From assembly GCA_905339295.1 (NCBI GenBank), contig CAJPFI010000045.1:1-63003 (forward strand): a DNA stretch of 63,003 nucleotides, written 5' to 3'. The DNA is from Burkholderiales bacterium (lineage in GTDB: Bacteria > Pseudomonadota > Gammaproteobacteria > Burkholderiales > Casimicrobiaceae). The position numbers were made by a program, and so were the translations under genes. Of the stretch, positions 22,953-32,174 are shown one piece after another (within the stretch, counting starts at the first letter, position 1; the number at the start of each line of letters is the position of its first letter). The notes below the pieces were generated by a model. That model ran no database searches. It was given only the letters and a program-made list of their open reading frames with translations, and was not told the origin of the DNA.

Positions 22953-24038
22953 GTGGCGCTGCTCGAAATCCAGGGTGTCACGCGCCGGTTCGGCGACTTC
23001 GCGGCCGTCGACGACGTCAGCCTGGCGGTCGAGTCGGGCGAGTTCTTCACGCTGCTCGGCCCCTCGGGATGCGGCAAGACCACGCTCCTGCGGATGATCG
23101 CGGGGTTCGACCTGCCCGACGCCGGCCGCATCGTGCTCGACGGCCGGGACCTGGCGGCGAGCCCGCCCGAGCGCCGGCCGGTGCGCACGGTCTTCCAGAG
23201 CTACGCGCTGTTCCCGCACATGACGGTCGAGGGCAACGTGGCCTTCCCGCTGCAGATGGCGGGTGTGCCAGCGTCCGGCATGGCGGCGAAGATCGCCGGG
23301 GCGCTCGAGGACGTGCGCCTGACCGGCTTCGGCAAGCGCATGCCGCACGAGCTGTCGGGCGGCCAGCGGCAGCGCGTGGCCCTCGCGCGCGCGCTCGTGA
23401 CGCATCCGACCGTGCTGCTGCTCGACGAGCCGCTGGCCGCGCTCGACGCGAAGCTGCGCGAGGAGATGCAGATCGAGCTCATCAACCTCCAGAAGGAGGT
23501 CGGCATCACGTTCGTCTACGTGACGCACGACCAGACCGAGGCGCTCGCGCTGTCGCACCGCATCGCCGTGATGAACCGCGGCCGCGTCGAGCAGCTCGAC
23601 GAGCCCTCGCGCATCTACGGCCAGCCCGCGACCCGCTTCGTCGCGGACTTCATCGGGCAGTGCAACCTGCTCTCCGGCCCCGTCCTCGACTGCTCCGGCG
23701 GCGTCGCCTCGCTCGACGTGGACGGCGTCGGCGTGATCCGTGCCGCTGCGCCGGCCGCAGTCGCGCGAGGGGCGCGTGGCACCGTCGCGCTGCGTCCGGA
23801 GAAGATCCGCATCGCCGCCTCGGTGCCGGCGGGCTCGCCGGACAACCACGTGCGCGGCACGGTGGCCGACCTCCTGTACATGGGCGACGTCACCGTCTAC
23901 AAGGTCGGGACCGAGCGCGGCGCGCGCCTCGAGGCGCTACTCGCCAACTCGCAGAGCGGCCGCGCGCAGTTCTTCGAGGTCGGCGACGCGGTCGAGATGA
24001 GCTGGGCGGTCGACGCCGGCCACTACCTCGCCGAATGA
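22953..24038 (+). CDS. potA: Spermidine/putrescine ABC transporter ATPase PotA
   Basis: The ATP-binding subunit of a polyamine importer. The 361-residue protein has Walker A GPSGCGKT (36-43), Q-loop QSYALFPHMTV, signature LSGGQRQRVALARAL, Walker B VLLLDEPLAALD and H-loop VYVTHDQTEALALSHRI. A C-terminal TOBE regulatory domain follows (from about 235: FIGQCNLLSG, VALRPEKIRI, DLLYMGDVTVYKV). The GTG at 22953 is preceded by GGAGG and starts right at the conserved ALLEIQGVTRRFG; longer in-frame extensions are unconserved. It is the first gene of a four-gene operon, potA-B-C-D order, with the binding protein last. Confidence 0.93.
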   Translation: MALLEIQGVTRRFGDFAAVDDVSLAVESGEFFTLLGPSGCGKTTLLRMIAGFDLPDAGRIVLDGRDLAASPPERRPVRTVFQSYALFPHMTVEGNVAFPLQMAGVPASGMAAKIAGALEDVRLTGFGKRMPHELSGGQRQRVALARALVTHPTVLLLDEPLAALDAKLREEMQIELINLQKEVGITFVYVTHDQTEALALSHRIAVMNRGRVEQLDEPSRIYGQPATRFVADFIGQCNLLSGPVLDCSGGVASLDVDGVGVIRAAAPAAVARGARGTVALRPEKIRIAASVPAGSPDNHVRGTVADLLYMGDVTVYKVGTERGARLEALLANSQSGRAQFFEVGDAVEMSWAVDAGHYLAE

Positions 24039-24049
24039 CGGAGAGCGCC

Positions 24050-24949
24050 ATGGACGCGCACCGGCCGGTGTCGTGGAGGAAGTGGGCGGTCGGCGGGCCG
24101 CCGCTCGCCTACCTGGTCGTGTTCTTCGCGATCCCGACGCTGATCATGGCGGCGGCGTCGTTCCGCTCGCCGGGCGAGTTCGGCGGACTCGCGCCGCTCG
24201 TCGGGGAGGACGGGAGTCTCGACATCACGCTCGAGAGCTACGTCCGGCTCGTCGAGGGCACCGTCTACCTCGAGGTTTTCGTCAAGTCGATCGCCTACGC
24301 GCTCGTCACGACGCTCGCCTGCCTGGCGCTTGCCTACCCGCTCGCGGTGCTGATCGCCCAGAGTCCGCGGAAGTACCGCGACCTGATGCTGCTGCTCGTG
24401 ATCCTGCCGTTCTGGAGCAACTTCCTGATCCGGATCTACGCCTGGATGATCATCCTGGGGCCCAACGCGGCACTCGCGAAGGCGATCAACGGCGTGCGCG
24501 CGGTCTTCGGGGCCGAGCCGGTGTCGCTCCTGTTCAGCTCGTTCGCCGTGCTCGTCTGTCTCGTGTACGTGCACCTGCCGTTCATGGTGCTGCCGCTCTA
24601 CGCGAACCTCGAGAAGCACGACCGCGCGCTGCTCGACGCGGCGCAGGACCTGGGCGCGAACGCGTGGCGGCGCTTCTGGCGCATCACATTCCCGCTGTCG
24701 CTGCCGGGCGTCTACGCGGGCGCGGCGCTGGTGTTCATCCCGGCGCTCGGTATCTTCGCGATTCCCGACATCCTGGGCGGCCCGAACGACACGCTGATCG
24801 GGAACCTGATCAAGCAGCAGTTCCTCGAGACGCGCGACTGGCCGTTCGGCAGCGTGCTGTCGATCGTGCTGACCGTCGCGGCGCTGGCGCTGGCCGGGCT
24901 CGCGGCGTGGATCGGGCGGCGGGGCAGCGCGGAGGTCGCCCGTGCGTAG
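24050..24949 (+). CDS. potB: Polyamine ABC transporter permease PotB
   Basis: A 299-residue inner-membrane permease with six predicted helices, starting PLAYLVVFFAIPTLIMAAASF. It has the permease coupling loop DAAQDLGANAWRRFWRITFPLSLPGV (EAA-type) around residues 195-220 and the PotB-like FIPALGIFAIPDILGGPNDTLIGNLI. I chose ATG 24050, which has GGAG six bases upstream; an ATG at 24035 overlapping the potA stop (ATGA) is the alternative and would add five residues. The last codons overlap the potC start by eight bases, indicating coupled translation. Confidence 0.92.
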   Translation: MDAHRPVSWRKWAVGGPPLAYLVVFFAIPTLIMAAASFRSPGEFGGLAPLVGEDGSLDITLESYVRLVEGTVYLEVFVKSIAYALVTTLACLALAYPLAVLIAQSPRKYRDLMLLLVILPFWSNFLIRIYAWMIILGPNAALAKAINGVRAVFGAEPVSLLFSSFAVLVCLVYVHLPFMVLPLYANLEKHDRALLDAAQDLGANAWRRFWRITFPLSLPGVYAGAALVFIPALGIFAIPDILGGPNDTLIGNLIKQQFLETRDWPFGSVLSIVLTVAALALAGLAAWIGRRGSAEVARA

Positions 24950-25715
24950 GCGCCGCATCGCATTGTGGACGGCCGCGATCGTCGCCTATGCGTTCCTTTA
25001 CCTCCCGCTCGTCATCGTCGTCGTCTATTCGTTCAACGACTCGCGGCTGAACGCCGAGTGGGTCGGGTTCACGCTCGACTGGTACCGCAAGCTCCTCGAG
25101 AACGACGAGATGATCGCGGCCGCCGGCAACTCGCTGCTCATCGCGCTGGTGGCGAGCCTCGTGTCGACCGCGCTGGGGACGATGGCCGGCGTCGCGATGC
25201 ACCGCTACCGGCTGCGGCTCCTGCCGGTCCTGGTGCTGGCGCCGATCGCGATCCCCGAGATCCTGATGGGGGTCGCGCTCCTGATCTTCTTCGTGCTGCT
25301 CAATTTCACGCTGGGGCTGGTCTCGGTCGCGCTCGCGCACATCGCGTTCTGCATCGGGTTCGTCGCCATCGTCGTGCGCGCCCGGCTGGCCGGCATGGAC
25401 GAGAGCCTGATCGAGGCCGCGCGCGACTGCGGGGCGACGCCCTGGCAGGCGTTCGTGCGCGTGACCCTCCCGCTCATCATGCCCGGAGTCGCCGCCGGGG
25501 CGCTCATGGCGTTCACGCTGTCGATCGACGACTTCGTCATCTCCTTCTTCACGGCCGGCGCCGGAACCGTTACCCTCCCGCTCCAGATCTACTCGATGAT
25601 CAAGATCGCGGTCACGCCCGAGGTCAACGCCGTGTCAACCCTGCTGATGCTGCTGACGTTGGTGCTGATCGTCGTCGCGGCACGGATCTCCCCGAGCCTG
25701 CTGCGCACCCGATAG
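24942..25715 (+). CDS. potC: Polyamine ABC transporter permease PotC
   Basis: A 257-residue inner-membrane permease, partner of PotB. It starts at GTG 24942 inside the potB end (8-base overlap) with a basic N-terminus MRRRRIALWTAAIVAYAFLYLPLVIVVVYSFN, the PotC-type opening. The EAA loop is LIEAARDCGATPWQAFVRVTLPLIMPGVAAG, and the family motif SIDDFVISFFTAGAGTVTLPLQIYSMI is intact. Six membrane segments fit the family. An 11-base gap separates it from potD. Together the four genes form a complete importer, so the window needs no further subunit. Confidence 0.93.
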   Translation: MRRRRIALWTAAIVAYAFLYLPLVIVVVYSFNDSRLNAEWVGFTLDWYRKLLENDEMIAAAGNSLLIALVASLVSTALGTMAGVAMHRYRLRLLPVLVLAPIAIPEILMGVALLIFFVLLNFTLGLVSVALAHIAFCIGFVAIVVRARLAGMDESLIEAARDCGATPWQAFVRVTLPLIMPGVAAGALMAFTLSIDDFVISFFTAGAGTVTLPLQIYSMIKIAVTPEVNAVSTLLMLLTLVLIVVAARISPSLLRTR

Positions 25716-25726
25716 GACCCACGACC

Positions 25727-26800
25727 ATGGACAAGCGCCCTCTCGCCGCCACGCTCCTCGCCCTCGCGTTGCTCGCGCTCCCGGCGGCCGCCGCCGACAA
25801 GCTCCATCTTTACAACTGGAACAACTACATCGCGCCGGAGACGGTCAAGCGGTTCGAGGCCGAGTGCAGGTGCGAGGTCGTCCAGACCTACTACTCGGAC
25901 AACGAGGAGCTGCTCGCCAAGCTCGCCGCCGGCGCGAAGGGCTACGACGTCCTCGTGCCGACCGGAAACACGGTCGAGGCGCTCGTCAAGGGCGGGCAGC
26001 TCCTGCCACTCGACAAGTCGAAGCTCCCGAACCTCCGCAACGTCGACCCGGCGTACCTGAACACGCCGTTCGACCCGGGCAACAGGTACTCGACGCCGTA
26101 CGCGATGTCGACGACGATCCTCGGCTACAACGACGAGAAGATGAAGGAGCTGGGCCTGCCGACCGACACCTGGGCCGTCATCTTCGATCCCCGGCACCTG
26201 GCCAAGGTGAAGGGGCGCGTCACGGTGCTCGACAGCTCGGCCGAGCTCTTCGCCGCCGCGTTCAAGTACCTCGGCTATTCGGCGAACGACGTCGACGAGA
26301 AGCACTGGCGCCAGGCCGCCGACCTGATCAAGAAGGCCAAGCCGTACTGGGCGGCGTTCAACGCGTCGTCCTACATCAAGGAGCTGACGGTCGGCAACAT
26401 CTGGCTCGTGCACGGCTACTCGAACGACATCTTCCAGGCGAACCAGGACGCGCAGGCCGCCGGCCGCAAGTTCCGGATCCTGCAGGGGATGCCGAAGGAG
26501 GGCGCGGTCCTCGCGGTCGACAGCATGGTGATCCACAAGGGCGCGCCGCGGCCCGACCTCGCGCACCAGTTCATCAACTTCATGCTCGACGGGAGGAACT
26601 CGGCCGATCTCACCAACCTGATCGGATCGGGCAACCCGAACCTCGACGCCGCGAAGTCGATCTCGCCCGAGCTCAAGGCGCTGCCGGCCGTGTTCCCGCC
26701 CAAGGACGTCGCCGCGAAGCTCGAGCAACTGAAGGAGCTGACCACGGCGCAGCGGCGCCTGCGCAACCGGCTCTGGACCGAGATCAAGGCGGCGCGCTGA
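25727..26800 (+). CDS. potD: Periplasmic polyamine-binding protein PotD/PotF
   Basis: A 357-residue substrate-binding protein of the spermidine/putrescine family. The signal peptide is MDKRPLAATLLALALLALPAAAA, and the mature protein begins DKLHLYNWNNYIAPETVKRFEAECRCEVVQTYYSDNEELLAKL, the PotD/PotF hallmark. Other family features are YDVLVPTGNTVEALVKGGQLLPLDKSKLPN, PYAMSTTILGYN, WLVHGYSNDIFQA and FINFMLDGRNSADLTNLIGSGNPN. Which polyamine is bound cannot be decided by eye. It follows potC by 11 bases; having the binding protein gene last is common in this operon type. A GNAT gene follows 75 bases later. Confidence 0.93.
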   Translation: MDKRPLAATLLALALLALPAAAADKLHLYNWNNYIAPETVKRFEAECRCEVVQTYYSDNEELLAKLAAGAKGYDVLVPTGNTVEALVKGGQLLPLDKSKLPNLRNVDPAYLNTPFDPGNRYSTPYAMSTTILGYNDEKMKELGLPTDTWAVIFDPRHLAKVKGRVTVLDSSAELFAAAFKYLGYSANDVDEKHWRQAADLIKKAKPYWAAFNASSYIKELTVGNIWLVHGYSNDIFQANQDAQAAGRKFRILQGMPKEGAVLAVDSMVIHKGAPRPDLAHQFINFMLDGRNSADLTNLIGSGNPNLDAAKSISPELKALPAVFPPKDVAAKLEQLKELTTAQRRLRNRLWTEIKAAR

Positions 26801-26875
26801 CCGAGCCGGGGGCGACCCGGCACCCCGGGCGCCGCGTGCGTGGCGACGGCGCCCCTTGCGTGCGATGATTTCCGC

Positions 26876-27502
26876 ATGGAGCTCATCCCGCCGATCGACG
26901 TCGTCCGCCTCTCCCCCGGCACGCGCGACGACTACCTCGCATTCTTCGACCACGAGCGCGGCGCGGCCTTCTCCGACAACCCGGAGTGGGCGCGCTGCTA
27001 CTGTCAGTTCTACCGCGTTCCGCTCGCGCTCGACTGGAAAGCGTTCACCGCGGACCAGAATCGCGTCGCGGTCGACGCGGCGATCGGCTGCGGCGAGGCC
27101 GAAGGGTATCTCGCGCGCGCCGGCGGTTCGGTCGTGGGCTGGCTCAACGCACAGCCGCGCCACAAGCTGCCGCACTGCTTCGAGCGCATGGGGATCGAGC
27201 CCGAGCCGGTCGACGTCCCGCCGCACGAAGCAGCGGTGATCGTGTGCGTCCTGGTCGCGCCGGCCTGGCGACGGCGCGGTGTCGCGGCCGCGCTCCTCGA
27301 CGGCGCGCTCGCGGATCTCGCGGCGCGCGGCATAACGATCATCGACGCTTTCCCGTTCAGGGCGGGCGACAGCACCGATCCGACCGATCACTATCACGGC
27401 CCCGCAGTCCTGTTCGCGTCGCGCGGCTTCGAGACGATCGCCGAGCATCCGGACCTCACGGTGATGCGCCGCCGGCTCGCACATTCGGAAGCCGCGCCAT
27501 GA
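26876..27502 (+). CDS. GNAT family N-acetyltransferase
   Basis: A 208-residue cytosolic acetyltransferase. The acetyl-CoA-binding motif A is VIVCVLVAPAWRRRGVAAALLDGALADL (residues about 120-148), with the R-R-x-G-V loop. Motif B with Pro-Phe-Arg follows (IIDAFPFRAGDSTDPTDHYHGPAVLFASRGFETI). The N-terminal part has a conserved CYCQFY segment (ARCYCQFYRVPLALDW), known from a subgroup of betaproteobacterial GNAT proteins. Substrate unknown. ATG 26876 is used since it begins MELIPPIDVVRLSPGTRDDY. It may share the transcript of the polyamine operon (75-base gap), which would suggest, but does not prove, polyamine or amino-compound acetylation. Confidence 0.85.
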   Translation: MELIPPIDVVRLSPGTRDDYLAFFDHERGAAFSDNPEWARCYCQFYRVPLALDWKAFTADQNRVAVDAAIGCGEAEGYLARAGGSVVGWLNAQPRHKLPHCFERMGIEPEPVDVPPHEAAVIVCVLVAPAWRRRGVAAALLDGALADLAARGITIIDAFPFRAGDSTDPTDHYHGPAVLFASRGFETIAEHPDLTVMRRRLAHSEAAP

Positions 27503-27593
27503 GCGCACCCGCGCCGCCGGCACCCGGCGCCCGCGCCGGATCGGTCCAGCGGCGCACCCGGGGCAGGACGGCCCGCGGCGGGAGGCGCTCGGC

Positions 27594-28691
27594 ATGACCC
27601 TCCCCGGGTCGTCATCGCGCCTGCCGCACATCCTGGCCGCGATCTACGCGCTCGCGATCGCGTTCGCGAGCCTGCAGCCTTTCGGCGACTGGATCGCGCC
27701 GCCGAACGACGCGCCGTTCTGGCTGCTCTCGCCGGGGCGCGCGCGTTCCCCGCGTTTCGACATGGTCGCGAACCTGCTGGCGTACCTGCCGCTCGGCGCG
27801 TTCGTCGCGCTGGTCCCGCGGCGCGCCGCCCCGGCACTCCGCATCGCGCTCGGAGCCGCCACCGGCTTCGCGTTGTCCTTCGCGATGGAGTCGATGCAGG
27901 CGTGGATGCCGCCGCGCGACGCGAACGTCGTCGACCTCGTGTCGAACACGGCGGGCGCGCTCCTCGGCGCGGGAATCGCCGCGGCGGTCGCGCGCAGTCC
28001 CGAGGCGCGCGCCGCACTGTCCTCGCGGCGCCGCGGGCTGTTCCTTCCCGGCGCGCTCGGCGACGTCGGGCTCGCGCTGCTCGCCCTGTGGCTCGCCGCG
28101 CAGGTGAATCCGGCGATCCCGGTGTTCGCGATCGCGTTCGACCCCGCGCCGGAGCGGCTGCTCGCGGGCGCCGTGCCCGAACCCGATTCGGCCGCGACCG
28201 TGATCGAAGCGGCGGAGAGTGCATTCCAGGTCCTCGGCGTCGGGCTTTTCCTCGCGCTGCTCGTGCGCCACCGGCGTCACGCGGGCGCCGCCGTGCTGCT
28301 TCTGATCGGCGCGGCGCTGTTGCTCAAGGGCCTGGCCGCCGTGCTGCTGCTCAAGCCGGGGGCGTGGGAAGGCTGGCTGCGGCCGGGCGTGTCCACCGGG
28401 ATCGCCATCGGCGCGCTCGCGCTCCTCGCGGCGATCGTGCTGCCGCGCCCGGCGATGATCGCGCTGTGCGCCATCGCGCTGCTGTCCTCGCTTCTGACGC
28501 CGCTCGTCGCGTCGGACACGCTCGCCGCGCAGGCGCCGCTCACGCTGTTCAACTGGCGCCACGGCCACCTGCTCAACTTCAACGGACTGACGCATACGGT
28601 GCTCCTGGTCTGGCCCGTCGCGGCGTCCGCGTGGCTGTTCGCGCTTTCGGGACGGCCCGCCTGGGGCGCGCCGCCGCCGGCATCCGGGTAG
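27594..28691 (+). CDS. VanZ-like family membrane protein
   Basis: A 365-residue inner-membrane protein. The N-terminal VanZ-like domain contains ILAAIYALAIAFASLQPFGDW, then FDMVANLLAYLPLGAFVALV, a TGFALSFAMESMQAWMPPRDANVVDLVSNTAGALLGAGIA segment with the E-x-x-Q/x-W-x-P-x-R-x-x-x-x-D-x-x-x-N motif. Four further hydrophobic segments follow (to about residue 355). VanZ-like domains occur in teicoplanin resistance and in many proteins of unknown role; in Gram-negatives the function is open. It precedes the ferredoxin/hydrolase/ABC group by 97 bases. The start is ATG 27594. Confidence 0.85.
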   Translation: MTLPGSSSRLPHILAAIYALAIAFASLQPFGDWIAPPNDAPFWLLSPGRARSPRFDMVANLLAYLPLGAFVALVPRRAAPALRIALGAATGFALSFAMESMQAWMPPRDANVVDLVSNTAGALLGAGIAAAVARSPEARAALSSRRRGLFLPGALGDVGLALLALWLAAQVNPAIPVFAIAFDPAPERLLAGAVPEPDSAATVIEAAESAFQVLGVGLFLALLVRHRRHAGAAVLLLIGAALLLKGLAAVLLLKPGAWEGWLRPGVSTGIAIGALALLAAIVLPRPAMIALCAIALLSSLLTPLVASDTLAAQAPLTLFNWRHGHLLNFNGLTHTVLLVWPVAASAWLFALSGRPAWGAPPPASG

Positions 28692-28788
28692 CTTCGCGAC
28701 GCCCGAGTCCGCGGACGCGCTCCCCGCCCCCGGAAACGCGCGCCGCGATCGACCCGCTACAATGGCCGTTTCCGCTCCCCGGACCGCG

Positions 28789-29097
28789 ATGAGCTACTAC
28801 CGGCGTCACGTCTTCTTCTGCTGCAACCAGCGCGAGGCGCCCGAGAAGTGCTGCGCGAACGCCGGCGCGGTCGAGATGCAGAAATACGCGAAGGACCGGG
28901 TCAAGGCGCTCGGCCTCAGGGGCAAGGGCGAGGTCCGCATCAACAAGGCCGGCTGCCTCGACCGCTGCGAGGAAGGCCCGGTGATCGTCGTGTACCCCGA
29001 GGCGGTCTGGTACACCTACGTCGACCGGGACGACATCGACGAGATCGTCGACCGGCACGTCGTGAACGGCGAGATCGTCGAGAGGCTGCGCATTTGA
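28789..29097 (+). CDS. Thioredoxin-like 2Fe-2S ferredoxin
   Basis: A 102-residue soluble protein of the thioredoxin-like 2Fe-2S ferredoxin family (NuoE/Shethna-related). Cluster ligands are among Cys11/12 (HVFFCCNQ), Cys21/22 (EKCCANAG) and Cys56 and Cys60 ([13 protein letters not shown]), the expected C-x9-C...C-x3-C arrangement. The ATG at 28789 is preferred over 28762 because it begins [14 protein letters not shown], the usual N-terminus in betaproteobacteria. Its TGA overlaps the TTG start of the following hydrolase, so both are coupled. It would carry one electron in the cytosol; partner unknown. Confidence 0.9.
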   Translation: MSYYRRHVFFCCNQREAPEKCCANAGAVEMQKYAKDRVKALGLRGKGEVRINKAGCLDRCEEGPVIVVYPEAVWYTYVDRDDIDEIVDRHVVNGEIVERLRI

Positions 29098-29731
29098 CGT
29101 CGAGCTTCGCCGGTTCGACCGAGCGGGTCGTGATCGACGGGCCGGCCGGTCCGCTCGAGGTCGTCTGCAACGTCCCGTCGGTCGCGCGGCGGGGCATCGC
29201 GCTCGTCGCGCATCCGCACCCGCTGCAGGGCGGGACGCTCGACAACAAGGTCGCGCAGACGCTCGCGAAGGCGTTCTTCGCGCTCGACTACGTCGCCGCG
29301 CGGTTCAACTTCCGCGGCGTCGGCGAATCGAAGGGCGCCTTCGACGACGGCGTCGGCGAGACCGAGGACGCGCTCGCGGCGCTCGCGCACGCGCGGTCGC
29401 GCTACGGCGCGCACCTGCCCATCGCGCTCGCCGGCTTCTCGTTCGGCTCGTACGTGCAGACTCGCGTGGCGAATCGCGTCGCGACGGAGCGCATGGTGCT
29501 GGTCGGGCCCGCGGTGAGGCGCTTCCCGGTCGAGGCGGTCCCGCCGGACACGATCGTCGTGCACGGCGAGGAGGACGAGATCGTGCCGCTCGCCGACGTG
29601 CTCGCGTGGGCGCGGCCGCAGGGGCTGCCGATCGTCGTCTTCCCCGGTTGCACGCACTTCTTCCACGGCAGGCTGCCGCAGCTCCGCGACACCGTGGTCG
29701 GCATGTGGCACCGCCGGCCGGCGCACGAGGC

Positions 29732-29735
<4 letters not shown>
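29094..29735 (+). CDS. Alpha/beta hydrolase
   Basis: A 213-residue alpha/beta hydrolase of the small dienelactone-hydrolase-like group. The oxyanion region is [26 protein letters not shown], then [19 protein letters not shown], nucleophile elbow GFSFGS, acid in [15 protein letters not shown] and histidine in [12 protein letters not shown]. All triad parts are present. The start is taken as the TTG at 29094 that overlaps the ferredoxin stop; no ATG or GTG fits before the conserved [11 protein letters not shown] strand except a GTG inside it. The TGA overlaps the start of the ABC ATPase gene. The arrangement ferredoxin, hydrolase, NodI-like, NodJ-like is tightly coupled. Substrate unknown. Confidence 0.87.
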
Positions 29736-30697
<962 letters not shown>

Positions 30698-30698
30698 A

Positions 30699-31493
30699 AT
30701 GGCCGCGATTCCCGCCCGCCTGGCCGCGCTTCCGGACTTCTCGCCGCGCTTCGTGCCGGTGTGGCGGCGCAACCTGCTCGTCTGGCGCAAGCTCGCGTTC
30801 GCGAGCGTCCTCGGCAACATCGCCGACCCGCTCCTGTACATGCTCGCGCTCGGCTACGGGCTCGGCGCGCTGATCGGCGAGGTCGGCGGCATGCCCTACG
30901 TCGCGTTCATCGGCACCGGCATGGTCTGCCAGAGCGCGATGTTCACGTCGAGCTTCGAGGGCATGTACTCGGCGTTCTCGCGCATGCACGTGCAGCGGAC
31001 CTGGGAGGGGATCATCAACGCGCCGATCGCGCTCGACGACGTCGTGCTCGCCGAATGGGTGTGGTGCGCGACGAAGGCGGTGATGTCGACGACGGCGATC
31101 CTGCTCGTCCTGATGGCGCTGGGCTACGGCCACACCTGGCTCGCGCTGTGGATCCTGCCGCTCGGCTTCCTCGTCGGACTGGTGTTCGGCGCGTTCGGCC
31201 TCGCGATGAACGCGCTCGCGCCGGGCTACGATTTCTTCACCTATTTCTTCACGCTGGTGATCACGCCGATGCTGCTGCTCTCCGGCGTCTATTTCCCGGT
31301 CGAGCAGATGCCGGACTGGATCGCGTCGGTCGCGGGCGTGCTGCCGCTCAAGCATGCGATCGACCTCGCGCGTCCGCTGATGCTGGGACGCGTCCCCGAC
31401 AGCGCGCTCCTGCACATCGCCGTGCTCGCGCTCTACGCGGTCGCCGCGTACTACGTCGCGCTGGTGCTCACCCGCCGCCGCCTGCTCAAGTGA
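30699..31493 (+). CDS. NodJ-type ABC-2 permease
   Basis: A 264-residue inner-membrane permease of the ABC-2/NodJ family with six predicted helices. Typical segments are VWRRNLLVWRKLAFASVLGNIADPLLYMLALGYGLG, MVCQSAMFTSSFEGMYSAFSRM and the LITPMLLLSGVYFPVEQMP loop (here VITPMLLLSGVYFP), where the last strongly marks ABC-2 permeases. It follows the ATPase gene after one base. The pair should export a small or lipid-like compound, not identified. The stop is followed by a palindromic repeat at 31515-31555 that could end transcription. Confidence 0.9.
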   Translation: MAAIPARLAALPDFSPRFVPVWRRNLLVWRKLAFASVLGNIADPLLYMLALGYGLGALIGEVGGMPYVAFIGTGMVCQSAMFTSSFEGMYSAFSRMHVQRTWEGIINAPIALDDVVLAEWVWCATKAVMSTTAILLVLMALGYGHTWLALWILPLGFLVGLVFGAFGLAMNALAPGYDFFTYFFTLVITPMLLLSGVYFPVEQMPDWIASVAGVLPLKHAIDLARPLMLGRVPDSALLHIAVLALYAVAAYYVALVLTRRRLLK

Positions 31494-31514
31494 CGCGCTC
31501 CACCGACGCCTCCC

Positions 31515-31555
31515 CCGGGGTCAGACACTGCGTCTGGCCCGGGGCCTGACCCCGG
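31515..31555 (+). terminator. Nested inverted repeat after the ABC exporter operon
   Basis: An outer 10-bp inverted repeat CCGGGGTCAG (31515-31524) and CTGACCCCGG (31546-31555) encloses an inner CAGAC/GTCTG pair. It lies 22 bases after the permease stop and ends 10 bases before hemJ. No T-tract follows, so it is only a candidate terminator or processing hairpin. The GGGGTCAG core is shared with the repeats at 53064-53222. Confidence 0.4.
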
Positions 31556-31564
31556 ATCGAGATC

Positions 31565-31987
31565 ATGCTGACGATCAAGTCGCTGCACATCATCTTCATG
31601 GTGACCTGGTACGCGGGGCTGTTCTACCTGCCGCGCCTGTTCGTCTACCACGCGATGGCCGCGCCCGACGACCGCGTGGGCCTCGAGCGCTTCAAGACGA
31701 TGGAGCGCAAGCTCTACTACGGCATCATGATGCCGGGGATGGTGCTGACCGTCGTCTTCGGCACCTGGTTGTGGCTGGGCTACGGTTTCACCGGCGGCTG
31801 GATGCACGTGAAGCTCGCGCTGGTCGCGGTGCTCCTGGCCTACCATGCCTACCTTGGCAAGCTGATGATCGACTTCCGCGACGACCGCAACCGCCACGGG
31901 CACGTGTTCTACCGATGGCTGAACGAGATCCCCGCGCTTCCGATCCTCATCGCGGTCGTGTTCCTCGTCGTGATGAAACCGTTCTAG
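31565..31987 (+). CDS. hemJ: Protoporphyrinogen oxidase HemJ (UPF0093)
   Basis: HemJ, the membrane protoporphyrinogen IX oxidase used by many Gram-negatives in heme synthesis. The 140-residue protein has four membrane helices and the family residues: His in SLHIIFMVTWYAGLFYLPRLFVYH, the MERKLYYGIMMPGMVLTVVFGTWLW segment, KLALVAVLLAYHAYLGKLMIDF and FYRWLNEIPALPILIAVVFLVVMKPF. The conserved His8 and the K-L-x-Y motif are present. Length is standard. No hemG or hemY is seen here. The ATG at 31565 is preceded by GGATCGAG. Confidence 0.92.
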   Translation: MLTIKSLHIIFMVTWYAGLFYLPRLFVYHAMAAPDDRVGLERFKTMERKLYYGIMMPGMVLTVVFGTWLWLGYGFTGGWMHVKLALVAVLLAYHAYLGKLMIDFRDDRNRHGHVFYRWLNEIPALPILIAVVFLVVMKPF

Positions 31988-32089
31988 CGAGCGGGGATCG
32001 CGTGCCGGACACGATCAGCCGCGATGCCGCCGTCTCCGCGACGGCGGGCGCCTCGTGTCCTGCCTGCGCTTCCGGCGCAACGACGCCGG

Positions 32090-32109
32090 ATTCCCGCATG
32101 CGCGGGAAT
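32090..32109. repeat. dRS3-like palindrome
   Basis: ATTCCC-N8-GGGAAT with an extended stem ATTCCCGC/GCGGGAAT around the loop ATGC, flanked by GACGCCGG and GACGGG. This is the exact pattern of the neisserial dRS3 element, a short dispersed repeat known there as a filamentous prophage target. Only one copy was seen in the window, in the gap between hemJ and the methyltransferase gene. Confidence 0.6.
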
Positions 32110-32174
32110 GACGGGTCCAGGGCGCGGCGCTTCGACGTCGGGGCATCGGCCCCGTGCCCGACCCGCCCCGAGCG

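Noticed and set aside
27499-27597. A 32-codon frame between the GNAT and VanZ-like genes, overlapping the GNAT stop
   Set aside because: Arg/Pro/Ala-rich sequence without hydrophobic or conserved segment; not enough to call a gene.
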